Shown here piece by piece: positions 19,917 to 29,306 of a DNA stretch of 64,000 nt. The notes below the pieces were generated by a model. That model was not told the origin of the DNA. It did not search any database and was given only the letters and a program-made list of their open reading frames with translations. The stretch is taken from assembly GCA_019637335.1 (NCBI GenBank), contig JAHBVV010000002.1:124001-188000 (forward strand), written 5' to 3'. Position 1 is the first letter of the stretch. The number at the start of each line of letters is the position of its first letter. A program made the translations under genes and the position numbers. The DNA is from Candidatus Hydrogenedentota bacterium (GTDB lineage Bacteria > Hydrogenedentota > Hydrogenedentia > Hydrogenedentales > JAEUWI01).

Positions 19917-20231
19917 GGCCGGAGTCGCAGAAAGGGCGCACCCCGCACATAGCCCGCACCAACCCACCCCCAACCACAACCCCCCAACCGGCGCCGTGCA
20001 TACCGCAGAGCGCCACGCATCCTCGCGCGATGCGGTACCATGCACCGCCGGTTTCCGTTTGGCCGTCGCAGAAGCCAGAATCCCACACGGAGTCCATCGC
20101 GTTGGCGCGGTATCCTCCCCCGTATCATATAACGCTCAGACTATCCATGGTGTTCTGAGCAAAATCACCCGGCGAATTTCGTAATCCGTCGCGGCTCCCA
20201 GAAAAACCTCACGTCTTCAAGGTGCGTCAAC

Positions 20232-20254
20232 GTGGCTTAGCCTTTCAGGCTAAG
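20232..20254 (+). repeat. REP-like hairpin R8 (GTGG foot)
   Basis: GTGG (20232-20235) abuts CTTAGCCT/AGGCTAAG, a perfect 8-bp stem with loop TTC. The flanking CAAC before and CAACGCCAC after are shared with R9 at 34503-34525. Confidence 0.75.
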
Positions 20255-20280
20255 GCGGCGTTTGCGACGGTTTCCAGCAG

Positions 20281-21480
20281 CCCATCAACGCCACAAAAGC
20301 AGACCCGAATTCCCAACGCAAGACACTCCTTCCTTCATTCGTGTCCATTCGCGTTGATTCGCGGTTCAACATTGATTGGTCGCGGCCAGCCGCTGCCCTG
20401 CCTTCTTTGTGATCTTTGTGCTCTCTGTGGCTCCCAATCCAATCCCCCGCCCGCATCAACCTCGCATCGCGCCCAGCATCCACCCCCTTGCTCCATGCGC
20501 CAATAACAATCTTTCCCCAACTTCTATTCTTCGTACTACGATACGTCAACTTCTTGTTTTTTCTGCAAGTTCTTTCGCTCATGATCCATATAACCAGTTG
20601 TTGTAAAAGCATTTACGAAGCTAGAAATCCAGGGAGAATTTCCGGGCCTTTCCGCAAGTTTCATGGTCGAAATTCTTTTCTTGCCCACGGATTACACCGA
20701 TGACACGGATTGAAGCGACACCCGAACCAAACAAGAAGAAGCAGCCCGCCACCCGATCAACCCCGCTGCAATTCCGATGCTGAACAATCCGAACAGGCCA
20801 CCTTGGAAACAGCACGCAGCCGCCTGCACACCCCAACGATCGAGACCATGTTCTATCCGTGTCATCCGTGTCATCCGTGGTCAAAAATCCTGATCGCGGC
20901 CAGCCGCTTCTCCCGGCGCATTCGTGTGCATTGGTGTCCATTCGTGGTCAAGGATGCGCTCTCGATCATCCACCCAATCCATCTGCGTACAAGAAATCAC
21001 CCTATGCGCTCTCTGCGTACTCTGCGGTCAAAGCTTCGTCTCTCTTTCTCTTCGTGGTCTTCGTGCCCTTCGTGGTGATCAGTTCTTCGGTTGCGGCCAG
21101 AGGCTGCCCCGCGCGAATCCGCGTCCATTCGCGGTTGGAACTCGTCGAATTCCTTCTCTATCCGTGCAATCGATGTAATCCGTGGTCAAAATTCCAGATC
21201 GCGGTCAAAGGCCGCGCTGAGTCCATTCACCTCCATTCGCGATTCAATCAAATCTTTTGTGTTCTCTGTGGTCTTTGTGGCTCCCAATTCAATCCCCCCG
21301 CGCATCGACCCCGCACCCCGACTCAGATCGCCTCCTTACACACTGGCATGGAGAATTCCCCTTCAAAAAACCTCTTTCTTCGTGGTCTTCGTGCCCTTCG
21401 TGGTGATCATTTCTTCGGTCACGGCCAACAGCTGCCCCGCGTCCATTCGCGTCCATTCGCGGTTCAGCTTTCCTCCGCTC
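20281..21480 (+). repeat. Cluster of triad repeats (classes A-E)
   Basis: About 1.2 kb of dispersed repeats, nearly all in one orientation. Class A (TTCGTGTCCA, TTCGCGTTGA, TTCGCGGTTC) is at about 20338, 20920, 21115, 21217 and 21440. Class B (TTTGTGATC, TTTGTGCTC, TCTGTGGCTC) is at about 20401 and 21253. Class C (ATCCGTGTC, ATCCGTGTC, ATCCGTGGTC) is at about 20853 and 21158, plus one inverted copy at about 20693. Class D (TTCGTGGTC, TTCGTGCCC, TTCGTGGTGA) is at about 21047 and 21378. Class E (GCTCTCTGCGTACTCTGCGG) is at about 21003. A lower-GC patch (20510-20690) shows nothing recognisable. Reading frames here only translate the repeats. Confidence 0.75.
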
Positions 21481-21618
21481 TGGTTCCCGCCAAAGGCTGC
21501 GTTGAGCTCATTCCGGCTCCATACCCGAACCGGACGCCGCCCCGGGCCCCGATGCGCAATTTGCGCGCCCCCCCCGGCTTCCGGTAACGTAAAGGCGGGT
21601 GGGATCACGGGAGCAGTG

Positions 21619-24600
21619 GTGTCAAAGTGGTTAGCAGTCGCTAGTGCCAACGGCAACGCGATCTGGAGTGTGTCCGTGCGCGCGCTGTACTACCGTACTT
21701 CCCAATTAACATCGCGCTCATCCGCGCGACTCGCGCCCGGCGCGCGCGGGGCCGCCGCCAGCCTTTCGCGAACGCTCCTCGTTCCGCTCGCCATCGCCTT
21801 TCTCCTCGCGGAGGAGGCCCTCGCCCAAACCACCTATCCCATTCGCCACTACACCCCGGAAAATGGACTTGCCGGCGCCGTCGTGCGCGCTATCGAGCGC
21901 ACCCCCGACGGCGTGATGTGGTTCGGATGCTGGGGCCGCGGCGTCTCGTCCTACGATGGCCTGAACTGGGCCAGCTTCGGCCTCGAACAGGGCCTGCCCT
22001 CCCTTGATGTCCGCGCCCTATGCCTCGACCCCACCGGCCAGCTCTGGGCCGGGACCGCCGGCGGCATCGCCCGCTGGACCGGGGAAAACTGGGAAGCCGT
22101 CCAGACCGGCATTGAAGGCATTGACCCGGCGCCCGTGTTCACCGCGATAGCCCACACCGATGGAAGCGTTTGGTTCGGGCTGAAAGGCGGGCGGGTGCTG
22201 GTTCACGAGCCCCGGAGCGACGCCGATTCAGGTGGCCGCTGGTCCATACGGCTGGACGCCCGGCCCGAAGCCGAGCCAAGCGCCGTTCGGGCGATCTACC
22301 GGCGTTCCGGCGGCCAGATCCTGGTCGGAGGCGATTCCGTGCCGCTTTCGAGATGGCGTGATGGAGCTTGGAGCCAGGAGCCCGGCGACAATCTGCCAAA
22401 ACGGATCAAGGCAATCGCCGAGACTACGGGCGGGGTGCTTTACGCGGGAAGCGACGATGGCCTGTGGCGTCGCGCGCCGGAAGAATCGGCCTGGACGCTC
22501 GTGACCGCGGGGCCCGTCGCGGCGCTCGCGCCGCTGCCGAACAACAGGCTCCTGGTCGGGCGCCGGGAGAAGGTCGTCATACGCGGCCCCGAGCGGGAGG
22601 ACCCCATCGAGTTGATGAAGGACGGCACCGTTCTGCCCATCCAGGCGCTATGGAGTGGCGGAGTCCCGGAAGAGATCTGGATAGGCACGAAGCTCGGGGT
22701 CTTTCGCCTCAGTCCATTCGGCTGGACGCAATACGAAAGCTCCGGCGATGGCGCGCCCCTGGGCGGACCGGCGCTCTACGCCGATCCAGAGACGCCCGCA
22801 ACAACCGTGGATGTATCGGGCAACATTCTGCGCTTCGAGGATGGCGGATGGCGCGCCGTGGGCAGGCTGCCCGAGGGCGCGTACAGCGCGATCTCTTCGG
22901 GCTCCGAACGCACCCTGTGGTTCGTAAAGGCGGGACTGGCCATTCAGTGGGATCCGGAAACGGCCACCGAAAGGCGGCGCATCGGCCTGCCGCCCGGTAT
23001 CTCCCGCATTCTCCAATCCCGCGCCGGTCCGCTGTTTGCCCACGGGCCACGGAGCTTTCTACGCCACTCGGCGGATGCTTGGATCGAAACCCCGCTGAAG
23101 CCGCGCGAGCCCGTTGAGCAGCTGGCTACCGTGCTCGAGACCCGCTCCGGCCAGTTGCTCGTCTCCACCTTGATCGCGCTCGAACTGTGGGACATCGGTG
23201 CGGGCGGCGATCTCAACCGCGTCTTCCGGCACGAGTCCGAAGCCAATTTTCGCGGCTTCATCGAAGATCCCGATGGCAGCGTGCTGGTCGGAGCCAACGA
23301 GGACGGGATCTACCGCCTCCGCGACGGGGCCTTGGCCATGGAGATCCCGTTCCCCAAAGACCCCGGCGCCCGCGTCGCCACCATGCACCGCGCGCCGGAC
23401 GGCAAGCTCTGGACGGGCGCCCTCGAGCTCGGGATATCCTGCTACTACAAGGGGCGCTGGCAGTGGTTCGGCCCGCGGTGGGGCTTGCCCAGCGGCGGAG
23501 TTCATGTGATCGCCTCCGATCCAGACGGCGTCGTATGGGCCGCCATGCACGATGGCCGCCTGCTCCGTTACATGCAGTCACCCGGAACGCCGCAGACGCG
23601 TATTCGCCAGGCGCCGGTTGAAATCCCCCACGACCAGCGCGCGGTCTTCCAGTTTGACGCGCGCGACCCCTGGGATGTAACCGCCCCCGAAGACCTGCTC
23701 TATTCCTGGCGCATACGCCCGGCGGACGCCGAAAACGGCGCGCCATGGGCTCCGCTTTCGAGGGAACGCAGCATAATCACCCCGCACCTGGCCAGCGGTT
23801 CCTACGTGCTCGAAGTGCGCGCGGCCGACACCGACTTCAACCTGGATCCGACGCCCGCCCAGGCCGCCTTCGCGGTCCTCCCGCCGCTCTGGGCCACTCC
23901 CGGTTTCCTCCTGCCCGTCGGGTTGCTCGCGGCGGCAAGCCTCTTCAGTGCGGCCCTGCTCTACCGGAAATACACCCAGTTACAGCTCTCGGAAGCCGAC
24001 CTCCGCGAAGCAAAGGATCAGGCGGAAGCCGCCAGCCGCGCCAAGAGCCAGTTCCTCGCGCACATTTCCCATGAGATCCGGACACCGATGAACGCGATCC
24101 TTGGCCATGTGCAGGTCATGCAGGATACCGAAAACCGAACCCCCGAAGACGAAGCCAATCTCGGCATCATCGCCCGAAGCGGCGACCACCTCCTCGAACT
24201 GCTGGACAACGTGCTGGAAATGGCGCGCATCGAAGCCGGCCAGGTCGTCGTGAATCCGAGCGAGTTCGATATTCGTGAAACGGTCTCCGGGCTCATCCAG
24301 ATGTTCCAGATTCCCTGCAAGTCGCGTAATCTCGTGCTGGCCAGCGAAATCGCCGATTCCGTTCCCCAATGCATCGTCGCCGACCAGGGAAAACTCCGGC
24401 AGATTCTGATCAACCTCATCGGAAACGCAATCAAGTTCACGGAAGACGGGTCGGTAACGCTCTCCGTGCGCGCGGAGGAGTCTCCCGGCGCTCCCGGCGC
24501 CCGGACGCTCGAACTCGTCGTCGTGGATACGGGCCACGGCATCGACCCCAACGCTATTGAGCGCATCTTTGAACCCTTCGAGCAGGCCGCGCCCGCGCGC

Positions 24601-25173
24601 AACCGTGGCGGAGCCGGGTTGGGCCTGCCCATCTGCCGGCGCCACGTGGAAGCCATGGGCGGAACTATCGAACTGACGTCGGACCCGGGACAGGGCGCCG
24701 TGGTCACCGTCCGCATTCCCGTGCGCGCCGGAACGGCGGAACATCCACAGCCGGGAGCCGCGCCCGCCCCCGAGGCCCGCCCGGCCGGCGGCCCGCCCGT
24801 CCGGGTCCTCGTGGTCGACGATATCGAAACCAACCTCAGCCTCATGGAAAAAATGCTCGCCCGGCGCGGATTTGACGTCGTGGCCGTTCCCGGCGGGGCC
24901 GAAGCGGTCGAAGAATTCACCCGGCGCCGCCCGGATCTTATCCTCATGGATCGCGCCATGCCCGGCATCGACGGCATCGAGGCGACTCGGCGCATCCGGG
25001 CGCTCGAAGGCGGCGGCGAAATTCCCATCATCTTCGTCACCGGGGGCGCACTGGACGAGGAGTGGCGCGAGATCATGGCCAGCGGCGCCACCGACGTCCT
25101 GCGCAAGCCGTTCCGCCAGGCGGAACTGTTCGCCCGGATCGCGAAGTACCTGGACACCCGGAGCGGCGTCTGA
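21619..25173 (+). CDS. Hybrid sensor histidine kinase with two-component propeller
   Basis: A hybrid histidine kinase of about 1,184 residues. After a hydrophobic export segment (about 47-70) comes a periplasmic propeller of two-component-propeller repeats (about 72-658, e.g. DGVMWFGCWGRGVSSYDG and GQLWAGTAGGIARW), a Y_Y_Y Ig-like domain (668-755) and one membrane helix (about 757-782). The cytoplasmic part has HisKA with phospho-acceptor His818 (FLAHISHEIRTP), an intact HATPase (NLIGNAIKF, VVDTGHGID, GGAGLGLPI; about 918-1040) and a C-terminal receiver (1060-1183) with Asp1111 in LMDRAMPG and the RKPF Lys. Family members sense glycans in Bacteroidetes. No DNA-binding domain is fused, so an unlinked regulator is implied. 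The start is uncertain: GTG 21619 follows GGGAG, and GTG 21670 is an alternative. Confidence 0.88.
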   Translation: MSKWLAVASANGNAIWSVSVRALYYRTSQLTSRSSARLAPGARGAAASLSRTLLVPLAIAFLLAEEALAQTTYPIRHYTPENGLAGAVVRAIERTPDGVMWFGCWGRGVSSYDGLNWASFGLEQGLPSLDVRALCLDPTGQLWAGTAGGIARWTGENWEAVQTGIEGIDPAPVFTAIAHTDGSVWFGLKGGRVLVHEPRSDADSGGRWSIRLDARPEAEPSAVRAIYRRSGGQILVGGDSVPLSRWRDGAWSQEPGDNLPKRIKAIAETTGGVLYAGSDDGLWRRAPEESAWTLVTAGPVAALAPLPNNRLLVGRREKVVIRGPEREDPIELMKDGTVLPIQALWSGGVPEEIWIGTKLGVFRLSPFGWTQYESSGDGAPLGGPALYADPETPATTVDVSGNILRFEDGGWRAVGRLPEGAYSAISSGSERTLWFVKAGLAIQWDPETATERRRIGLPPGISRILQSRAGPLFAHGPRSFLRHSADAWIETPLKPREPVEQLATVLETRSGQLLVSTLIALELWDIGAGGDLNRVFRHESEANFRGFIEDPDGSVLVGANEDGIYRLRDGALAMEIPFPKDPGARVATMHRAPDGKLWTGALELGISCYYKGRWQWFGPRWGLPSGGVHVIASDPDGVVWAAMHDGRLLRYMQSPGTPQTRIRQAPVEIPHDQRAVFQFDARDPWDVTAPEDLLYSWRIRPADAENGAPWAPLSRERSIITPHLASGSYVLEVRAADTDFNLDPTPAQAAFAVLPPLWATPGFLLPVGLLAAASLFSAALLYRKYTQLQLSEADLREAKDQAEAASRAKSQFLAHISHEIRTPMNAILGHVQVMQDTENRTPEDEANLGIIARSGDHLLELLDNVLEMARIEAGQVVVNPSEFDIRETVSGLIQMFQIPCKSRNLVLASEIADSVPQCIVADQGKLRQILINLIGNAIKFTEDGSVTLSVRAEESPGAPGARTLELVVVDTGHGIDPNAIERIFEPFEQAAPARNRGGAGLGLPICRRHVEAMGGTIELTSDPGQGAVVTVRIPVRAGTAEHPQPGAAPAPEARPAGGPPVRVLVVDDIETNLSLMEKMLARRGFDVVAVPGGAEAVEEFTRRRPDLILMDRAMPGIDGIEATRRIRALEGGGEIPIIFVTGGALDEEWREIMASGATDVLRKPFRQAELFARIAKYLDTRSGV

Positions 25174-26651
25174 TGCCGGCCGGCGTCGACGGGATGGCGG
25201 GCGAACAAGCCGGCGCACCGCGCGCCAGGGAGATTGCCGCGCTGATCGCCTGCCTGGCAGCGGGGATCGCCCTCAACCTCCGGGCCATCGGCGGCGAGGC
25301 CGCCTGGTGCGACGAAGCCCTCACCGCCGCATGCCACCCGGCGGACTCCCTCGCCGCCTACCTCGCCTGCGCCTTCGAACGCGACCCCACCATCCGCCTC
25401 GCTCCGCTATACCACCTCGTGCAGTACAACTGGTCAGCCCTCTTCGGCGGGAGCCTGCTATCGCTGCGCGCGCTGTCCGTAACGCTCTCCGCCCTGGCCA
25501 TGCTCCAGCTCTATGCCTTCGCCCGCCAGATCGCGTCGCCCGCCGTCGCCCGCCTCGCCATCCTGATCGCGTCCGCATCCGTGTTCCAGGTCTATTTCGC
25601 GCAGGAAGTGCGCGTCTACGCCCTGCTGAACCTGGTCGCGCTCTGCGCCATGGCCGCGTTTCGCGCCGCGGCGCGTGGCGGCTCCGGACGCGCGCTCGCC
25701 TGGAACGCCCTCCTGAACGCCATGTTGCTGCTGACACACAGCTTCGCAGTTTTGCTCGTCGCCACCCAGGGAATCCTCATTGCCCTTGGGCTCGCCCCGC
25801 GGCGCCGCGCGCTCCGATGGCTCGGCGTCCATCTCCTGCTCGGCGCGGCCTACCCATTCTGGCTATGGGCCATTGGCTACGATTTCGGCGGCCAAACCCT
25901 CGCCTACAACGATCGCCCCGCCGGAATGCCGGAGCTCGGCGTCGCGGCGCTCCAGTTCGCCGGCGGGCGCTTCTCCAAGTGGAACCCGGCCCCCGGGCTG
26001 CCCGGCGGGATCAACCTGGAGTGGGTCCTGCTCGCCCTCGCGGGCGCCCTCGTGGCGTGGGGCCTATGGGCCAGGTCACGACGCCCCGACGCCTGGATCC
26101 TCCTCGCGTGGATGGTGTTGCCCGTGCTGCTCCTGTTCGCCGCCGCATACGTCTGGCGCCCCTGCTTCTTCCCTCGATACGTGCTCTTTTGCGCGGCGCC
26201 CCTCGCCCTCATGCTCGCCCTCGCGCTCTGCGCCATCCCCCGCGCCGCGCTGCGCCGAGTCGCCCTGGCCGCGCTCCTGGGCCTCATGCTCTGGCAGAAC
26301 CTCGCCTTCCAAAGGCCCTTCCGGCCCGACTACACCGCGGCGGCCCGGATAGTCGAGGCCCAGACCAGCGATCACGCCGTCGTGCTCGCCATGAAACCCT
26401 TCAACTACATCGCGGCCGAGTACGCCTTCCGAAACGCCCCCGTGACCGTCGAGCGGCACTACGGCATGCGGGAGACCGTCGCCGCCGCCATTGCGCACGC
26501 GCGCGCCGGAACTGCCGTGTGGGCCGTGTTCCATCAGTGGGACGACCCCGGGGCCTTCGAAGATCCCGTCGCCGGGGCCGGTCTCATAGCGCGGCGCACA
26601 ACGCTCGGCGGCGCGCCGCCCCTGGACCTCTACGAAATCCGGCGTCCGTAG
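25173..26651 (+). CDS. GT-C-type multispanning membrane glycosyltransferase-like protein
   Basis: A 492-residue polytopic membrane protein with about ten hydrophobic helices and a soluble C-terminal domain (about 400-492). The first periplasmic loop contains WCDEALT (near residue 50), the Asp-Glu pair expected in GT39/ArnT-like GT-C enzymes, which transfer sugars from polyprenyl-phosphate carriers on the outer face of the membrane. The sequence QEVRVYALLNL (about 150) is another typical GT39 element. Its ATG overlaps the upstream kinase stop (TGATG), so the two are translationally coupled; the kinase may therefore act in the same envelope-glycan process. Substrate unknown. Confidence 0.8.
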   Translation: MPAGVDGMAGEQAGAPRAREIAALIACLAAGIALNLRAIGGEAAWCDEALTAACHPADSLAAYLACAFERDPTIRLAPLYHLVQYNWSALFGGSLLSLRALSVTLSALAMLQLYAFARQIASPAVARLAILIASASVFQVYFAQEVRVYALLNLVALCAMAAFRAAARGGSGRALAWNALLNAMLLLTHSFAVLLVATQGILIALGLAPRRRALRWLGVHLLLGAAYPFWLWAIGYDFGGQTLAYNDRPAGMPELGVAALQFAGGRFSKWNPAPGLPGGINLEWVLLALAGALVAWGLWARSRRPDAWILLAWMVLPVLLLFAAAYVWRPCFFPRYVLFCAAPLALMLALALCAIPRAALRRVALAALLGLMLWQNLAFQRPFRPDYTAAARIVEAQTSDHAVVLAMKPFNYIAAEYAFRNAPVTVERHYGMRETVAAAIAHARAGTAVWAVFHQWDDPGAFEDPVAGAGLIARRTTLGGAPPLDLYEIRRP

Positions 26652-26664
26652 CGCGGCGCCCCGG

Positions 26665-28086
26665 CTACTCCGTCACCCGAACCCGCGCGCCGCCCCCGCG
26701 CTTGTACAGCACCTGGTCCGCGCGCAACACCTCCGGCCGTTGCTCGAAAATCGCCTCGAAACCCGGGAAACGCTCCACCGGCTGGTTGCGCTCGTCATAC
26801 TTGTTAATCAGGTGCATCGTGAGCAGCAGGCGCGCAATCTGGTGCTGGCGCCGATCGCCGTAAAAAATGCCGAAACCGTGCCGGCACGCGTGCGCAAGCA
26901 CATCGCCGCACGCCTCCGGGCGCGCCGCGTCCGCCGCCGACCACGCAAACAGGTCCATGCCGTCGCTCTCTTCCACCTCTTCCTGGTGGTGCGCGTCATA
27001 ATCCGCCGCGAACCGTTCGTACAGCGAAACCACCCGGTCAAACCACACGAAAATCGCGCGGTAGCCCTCTTCCTGAAGGTCCACTATGATGCGCGCGTCG
27101 TCGATCGAGCCGATCGACTGCGTCGCCATGTAGTGCTCCCGATCCTCGTTGGAATCCGGCACCATCCGCACCCGCATCTTCTCCTGCGGGTCCCCGCAGT
27201 TGAAGCTCTCCAGCACCGTCGATACCTCGATCTTCGCCTGCGCGATCAGGCTCGCGTCCACCAGCATTCGCCCCGTAAGCGCGTCCAGCCCCACCGCCCG
27301 CTCCAGCGCCGGATCCGGCGCAAACAGATCGATACGCCAGTCAAACCACATGTCGTGGAAGATCGACAACAACTGCGCGCCGCAACCGTCCACCCGCCCG
27401 CGCCAGCAGGCGCGCGTCAATTCCGAAAAACGCTTCTCGAAGTGGCCGCGCGTCCGCCGGAACACCTTGTGCGCAAGCACGTGGCGAACCACCAGCATCC
27501 GGTCGATCAGCGTCTGCGCGCTGGCCTCCGGACACCCCGCGCACTGCATATACTGCTTGGCCCAGAACCCCCGCCACTCCCGCAGCTGCCGCGCCATCAC
27601 GCTCCGGGGCGGGCGGCGCAGCGCGTCCAGCGCGCCGCGGCTCACCGCCGCCTGGTTGAGCACCGGGGCCAGCTCCTCGCGGAACTCCTTCGGATTGTCC
27701 GCGTACAGCAGCAGCACATCCTCCCGCGGATCGTACAGGTACGACTGGTTCATGTCGCTGATGAGCACATACGGCAGGTTCAGGGCGCGCAGCCCGTTCA
27801 CCAGCAGCCGTGTCATCCGGCAGAAATCCAGGCCGCGCTCCACCAGCACCGCCGGCGGCTCAAGCTTACCCGGGCGCACAAAAACCGCCGCCACCGTCGC
27901 GCCCGAGGCCGCGCGCAACAGAAACGGCACGGAACCGGTGGACTCCACCGTGTCCCCCGGAGAAAAGGGCAGGGGAAGCTCCCACCCAAGCACGCGCAGA
28001 AAGTGGCGCGCGCAGTCCTGGAGATCCAGCTCGGGCGATTGCCACGCTTCACACAAAGCCGCGAGTTCGGCGCCGGTGTCCCTCAT
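26665..28086 (-). CDS. Protein of unknown function, restriction-enzyme-like N-terminal half possible
   Basis: A 473-residue soluble protein I do not recognise. Its first about 150 residues (e.g. GATVAAVFVRPGKLEPPAVLV, then RALNLPYVLISDMNQSYLYD, read in pieces) resemble the PD-(D/E)xK-like region found before type IIG or Eco57I-type methylases, but the methylase motifs are absent. The middle contains CAGCPEAS (about 185), a possible metal or redox site, and the C-terminal third is mixed alpha/beta. Its ATG overlaps the stop of the upstream winged-helix gene by four bases (ATGA), so they work as a pair. A defence or nucleic-acid role is only a guess from the regulator partner and the AT-rich promoter region. 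Confidence 0.6.
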   Translation of the reverse strand: MRDTGAELAALCEAWQSPELDLQDCARHFLRVLGWELPLPFSPGDTVESTGSVPFLLRAASGATVAAVFVRPGKLEPPAVLVERGLDFCRMTRLLVNGLRALNLPYVLISDMNQSYLYDPREDVLLLYADNPKEFREELAPVLNQAAVSRGALDALRRPPRSVMARQLREWRGFWAKQYMQCAGCPEASAQTLIDRMLVVRHVLAHKVFRRTRGHFEKRFSELTRACWRGRVDGCGAQLLSIFHDMWFDWRIDLFAPDPALERAVGLDALTGRMLVDASLIAQAKIEVSTVLESFNCGDPQEKMRVRMVPDSNEDREHYMATQSIGSIDDARIIVDLQEEGYRAIFVWFDRVVSLYERFAADYDAHHQEEVEESDGMDLFAWSAADAARPEACGDVLAHACRHGFGIFYGDRRQHQIARLLLTMHLINKYDERNQPVERFPGFEAIFEQRPEVLRADQVLYKRGGGARVRVTE

Positions 28087-28685
28087 GGTATTCCGTCTCC
28101 CTTCGTCACACTATAGCCACTTGCCTCTATACGCCGCCAGATCACATCGTCCCGGCGGCCCAACAGATCCACGCCATCCACTAGAAACGGCTGGAGCGCT
28201 GCATTCTTTTCACCCAACCACGCCACAAACGTGGCGCTCGCCACCACCTCCACCGTATACGGCGGCGCCTCCACCTGACCCGATTGGCCCGCCTTCAACA
28301 CCACAAGCACACGCGACGCACCGGCGTTCAGAAACGCCAGACGGATCGCCGGATTCACCGCAAGCCGGCTCCGAAGCCGGTCAAAATCGCTCCCCGCCTT
28401 TAAGATAATATCGCGCAATTCCGGGTACAACGGAAAATCCATGTCCACCTGGTGGTACGTGCGATTCCCTTCCACATGCCGAAACAAGAACCCAATGCTC
28501 ACCAGGCGCTCCAGTTCCCGTTGTACCGCGCGTATCGCCAGGCCCGTCGCCTGCTCCAGCTGACGCTGGTAATAGGCGCGCAACGGATCAATCAAAAAGA
28601 TACGGAGGATCACCACCCGCGCATTCGACGCGAAGAGAGTCGATAGAGTCTTTTCAGTATCTAATTGACTACTAAATACAGTCAT
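28083..28685 (-). CDS. Winged-helix protein with degenerate nucleotidyltransferase-like tail
   Basis: A 200-residue protein. Residues about 15-85 form an ArsR-like winged helix (ARVVILRIFLIDPLRAYY, then QLEQATGLAIRAVQRELERL and a wing GFLFRHVEGNRTYHQV). The C-terminal half looks like a minimal nucleotidyltransferase fold, but the usual GSxARG...D-x-D site is replaced (LAFLNAGASRVLVVLKAG), so it is probably inactive and may serve as a sensor domain. A longer frame begins at 28754, but that start lies inside the predicted -10 box, so ATG 28685 is preferred. It is coupled to the next gene by ATGA and likely regulates the operon. Confidence 0.65.
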   Translation of the reverse strand: MTVFSSQLDTEKTLSTLFASNARVVILRIFLIDPLRAYYQRQLEQATGLAIRAVQRELERLVSIGFLFRHVEGNRTYHQVDMDFPLYPELRDIILKAGSDFDRLRSRLAVNPAIRLAFLNAGASRVLVVLKAGQSGQVEAPPYTVEVVASATFVAWLGEKNAALQPFLVDGVDLLGRRDDVIWRRIEASGYSVTKGDGIP

Positions 28686-28749
28686 TTGCGCGAGATCAGC
28701 ATTAGCATACACCAAAAACGTCGTAAGAAACTCCCATAACGTGAAGCTA

Positions 28750-28778
28750 ATCATACATCAAGAACCACAAAAATACAA
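28750..28778 (-). promoter_or_regulatory. Promoter of the winged-helix operon
   Basis: On the minus strand TTGTAT (28778-28773), a 17-bp spacer and TATGAT (28755-28750) preceded by TG (extended -10). It sits in an AT-rich patch (about 28620-28850) unlike the GC-rich surroundings. Confidence 0.65.
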
Positions 28779-28863
28779 GATATTGTTTTGAATGATCATT
28801 TTAGTATCTTTTATGTATACATCTGGTAGTCAGAAGCAACCAAATCGGCTCCAACATTCGCCC

Positions 28864-29306
28864 AGGGGGACTGGCTCCCGCGAAAAAACCACCCCGGCCG
28901 CGAAAGCGCCACCAACCACCCCCAAAATCGCGGGTGCCTGTACCCGCCCCCGGCAGGGGGACTGGCTCCCGCGAAGTATCCACCCCAGCCGCGAAAGCGC
29001 CACCAACCACCCCAAAATCGCGGGTGCCTGTACCCGCCCCCAGCAGGGGGACTGGCTCCCGCGAAAAAAACACCCCAGCCGCGAAAGCGCGCCAACCACC
29101 CCCAAAATCGCGGGTGCCTGTACCCGCCCCAGCAGGGGGACTGGCTCCCGCGAAAAAACCACCCCAGCCGCGAAAGCGCTACCAACCACCCCCAGAAATC
29201 GCGGGTGCCTGTACCCGCCCCAGCAGGGGGACTGGCTCCCGCGAAAAATCCACCCCGGCCGCGAAAGCGCACCAACCACCCCAAAATCGCGGGTGCCTGT
29301 ACCCGC
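28864..29306. repeat. Tandem array of five 89-91-bp inverted-repeat elements
   Basis: Five units start at 28864, 28955, 29045, 29134 and 29225. Each begins with an 18-nt arm GGGGACTGGCTCCCGCGA and ends with TCGCGGGTGCCTGTACCC, whose reverse complement matches the first arm at 15 of 18 positions. In the middle every unit keeps CGCGAAAGCG, a 3-bp stem capped by a GAAA tetraloop. Linkers of 6-8 bp separate units. The array fills the divergent gap between the winged-helix operon and the protease gene. It is not a CRISPR because there are no variable spacers. Confidence 0.85.

Noticed and set aside
20710-21587. Several proteins of 80-240 residues in the 20.2-21.6-kb block
   Set aside because: They translate triad repeats (strings such as FVVFVPFVV), overlap in several frames and lack starts with ribosome-binding sites.
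24872-26863. 663-residue Arg/Pro-rich plus-strand frame
   Set aside because: Out-of-frame shadow of the hybrid kinase end and the GT-C-like gene.
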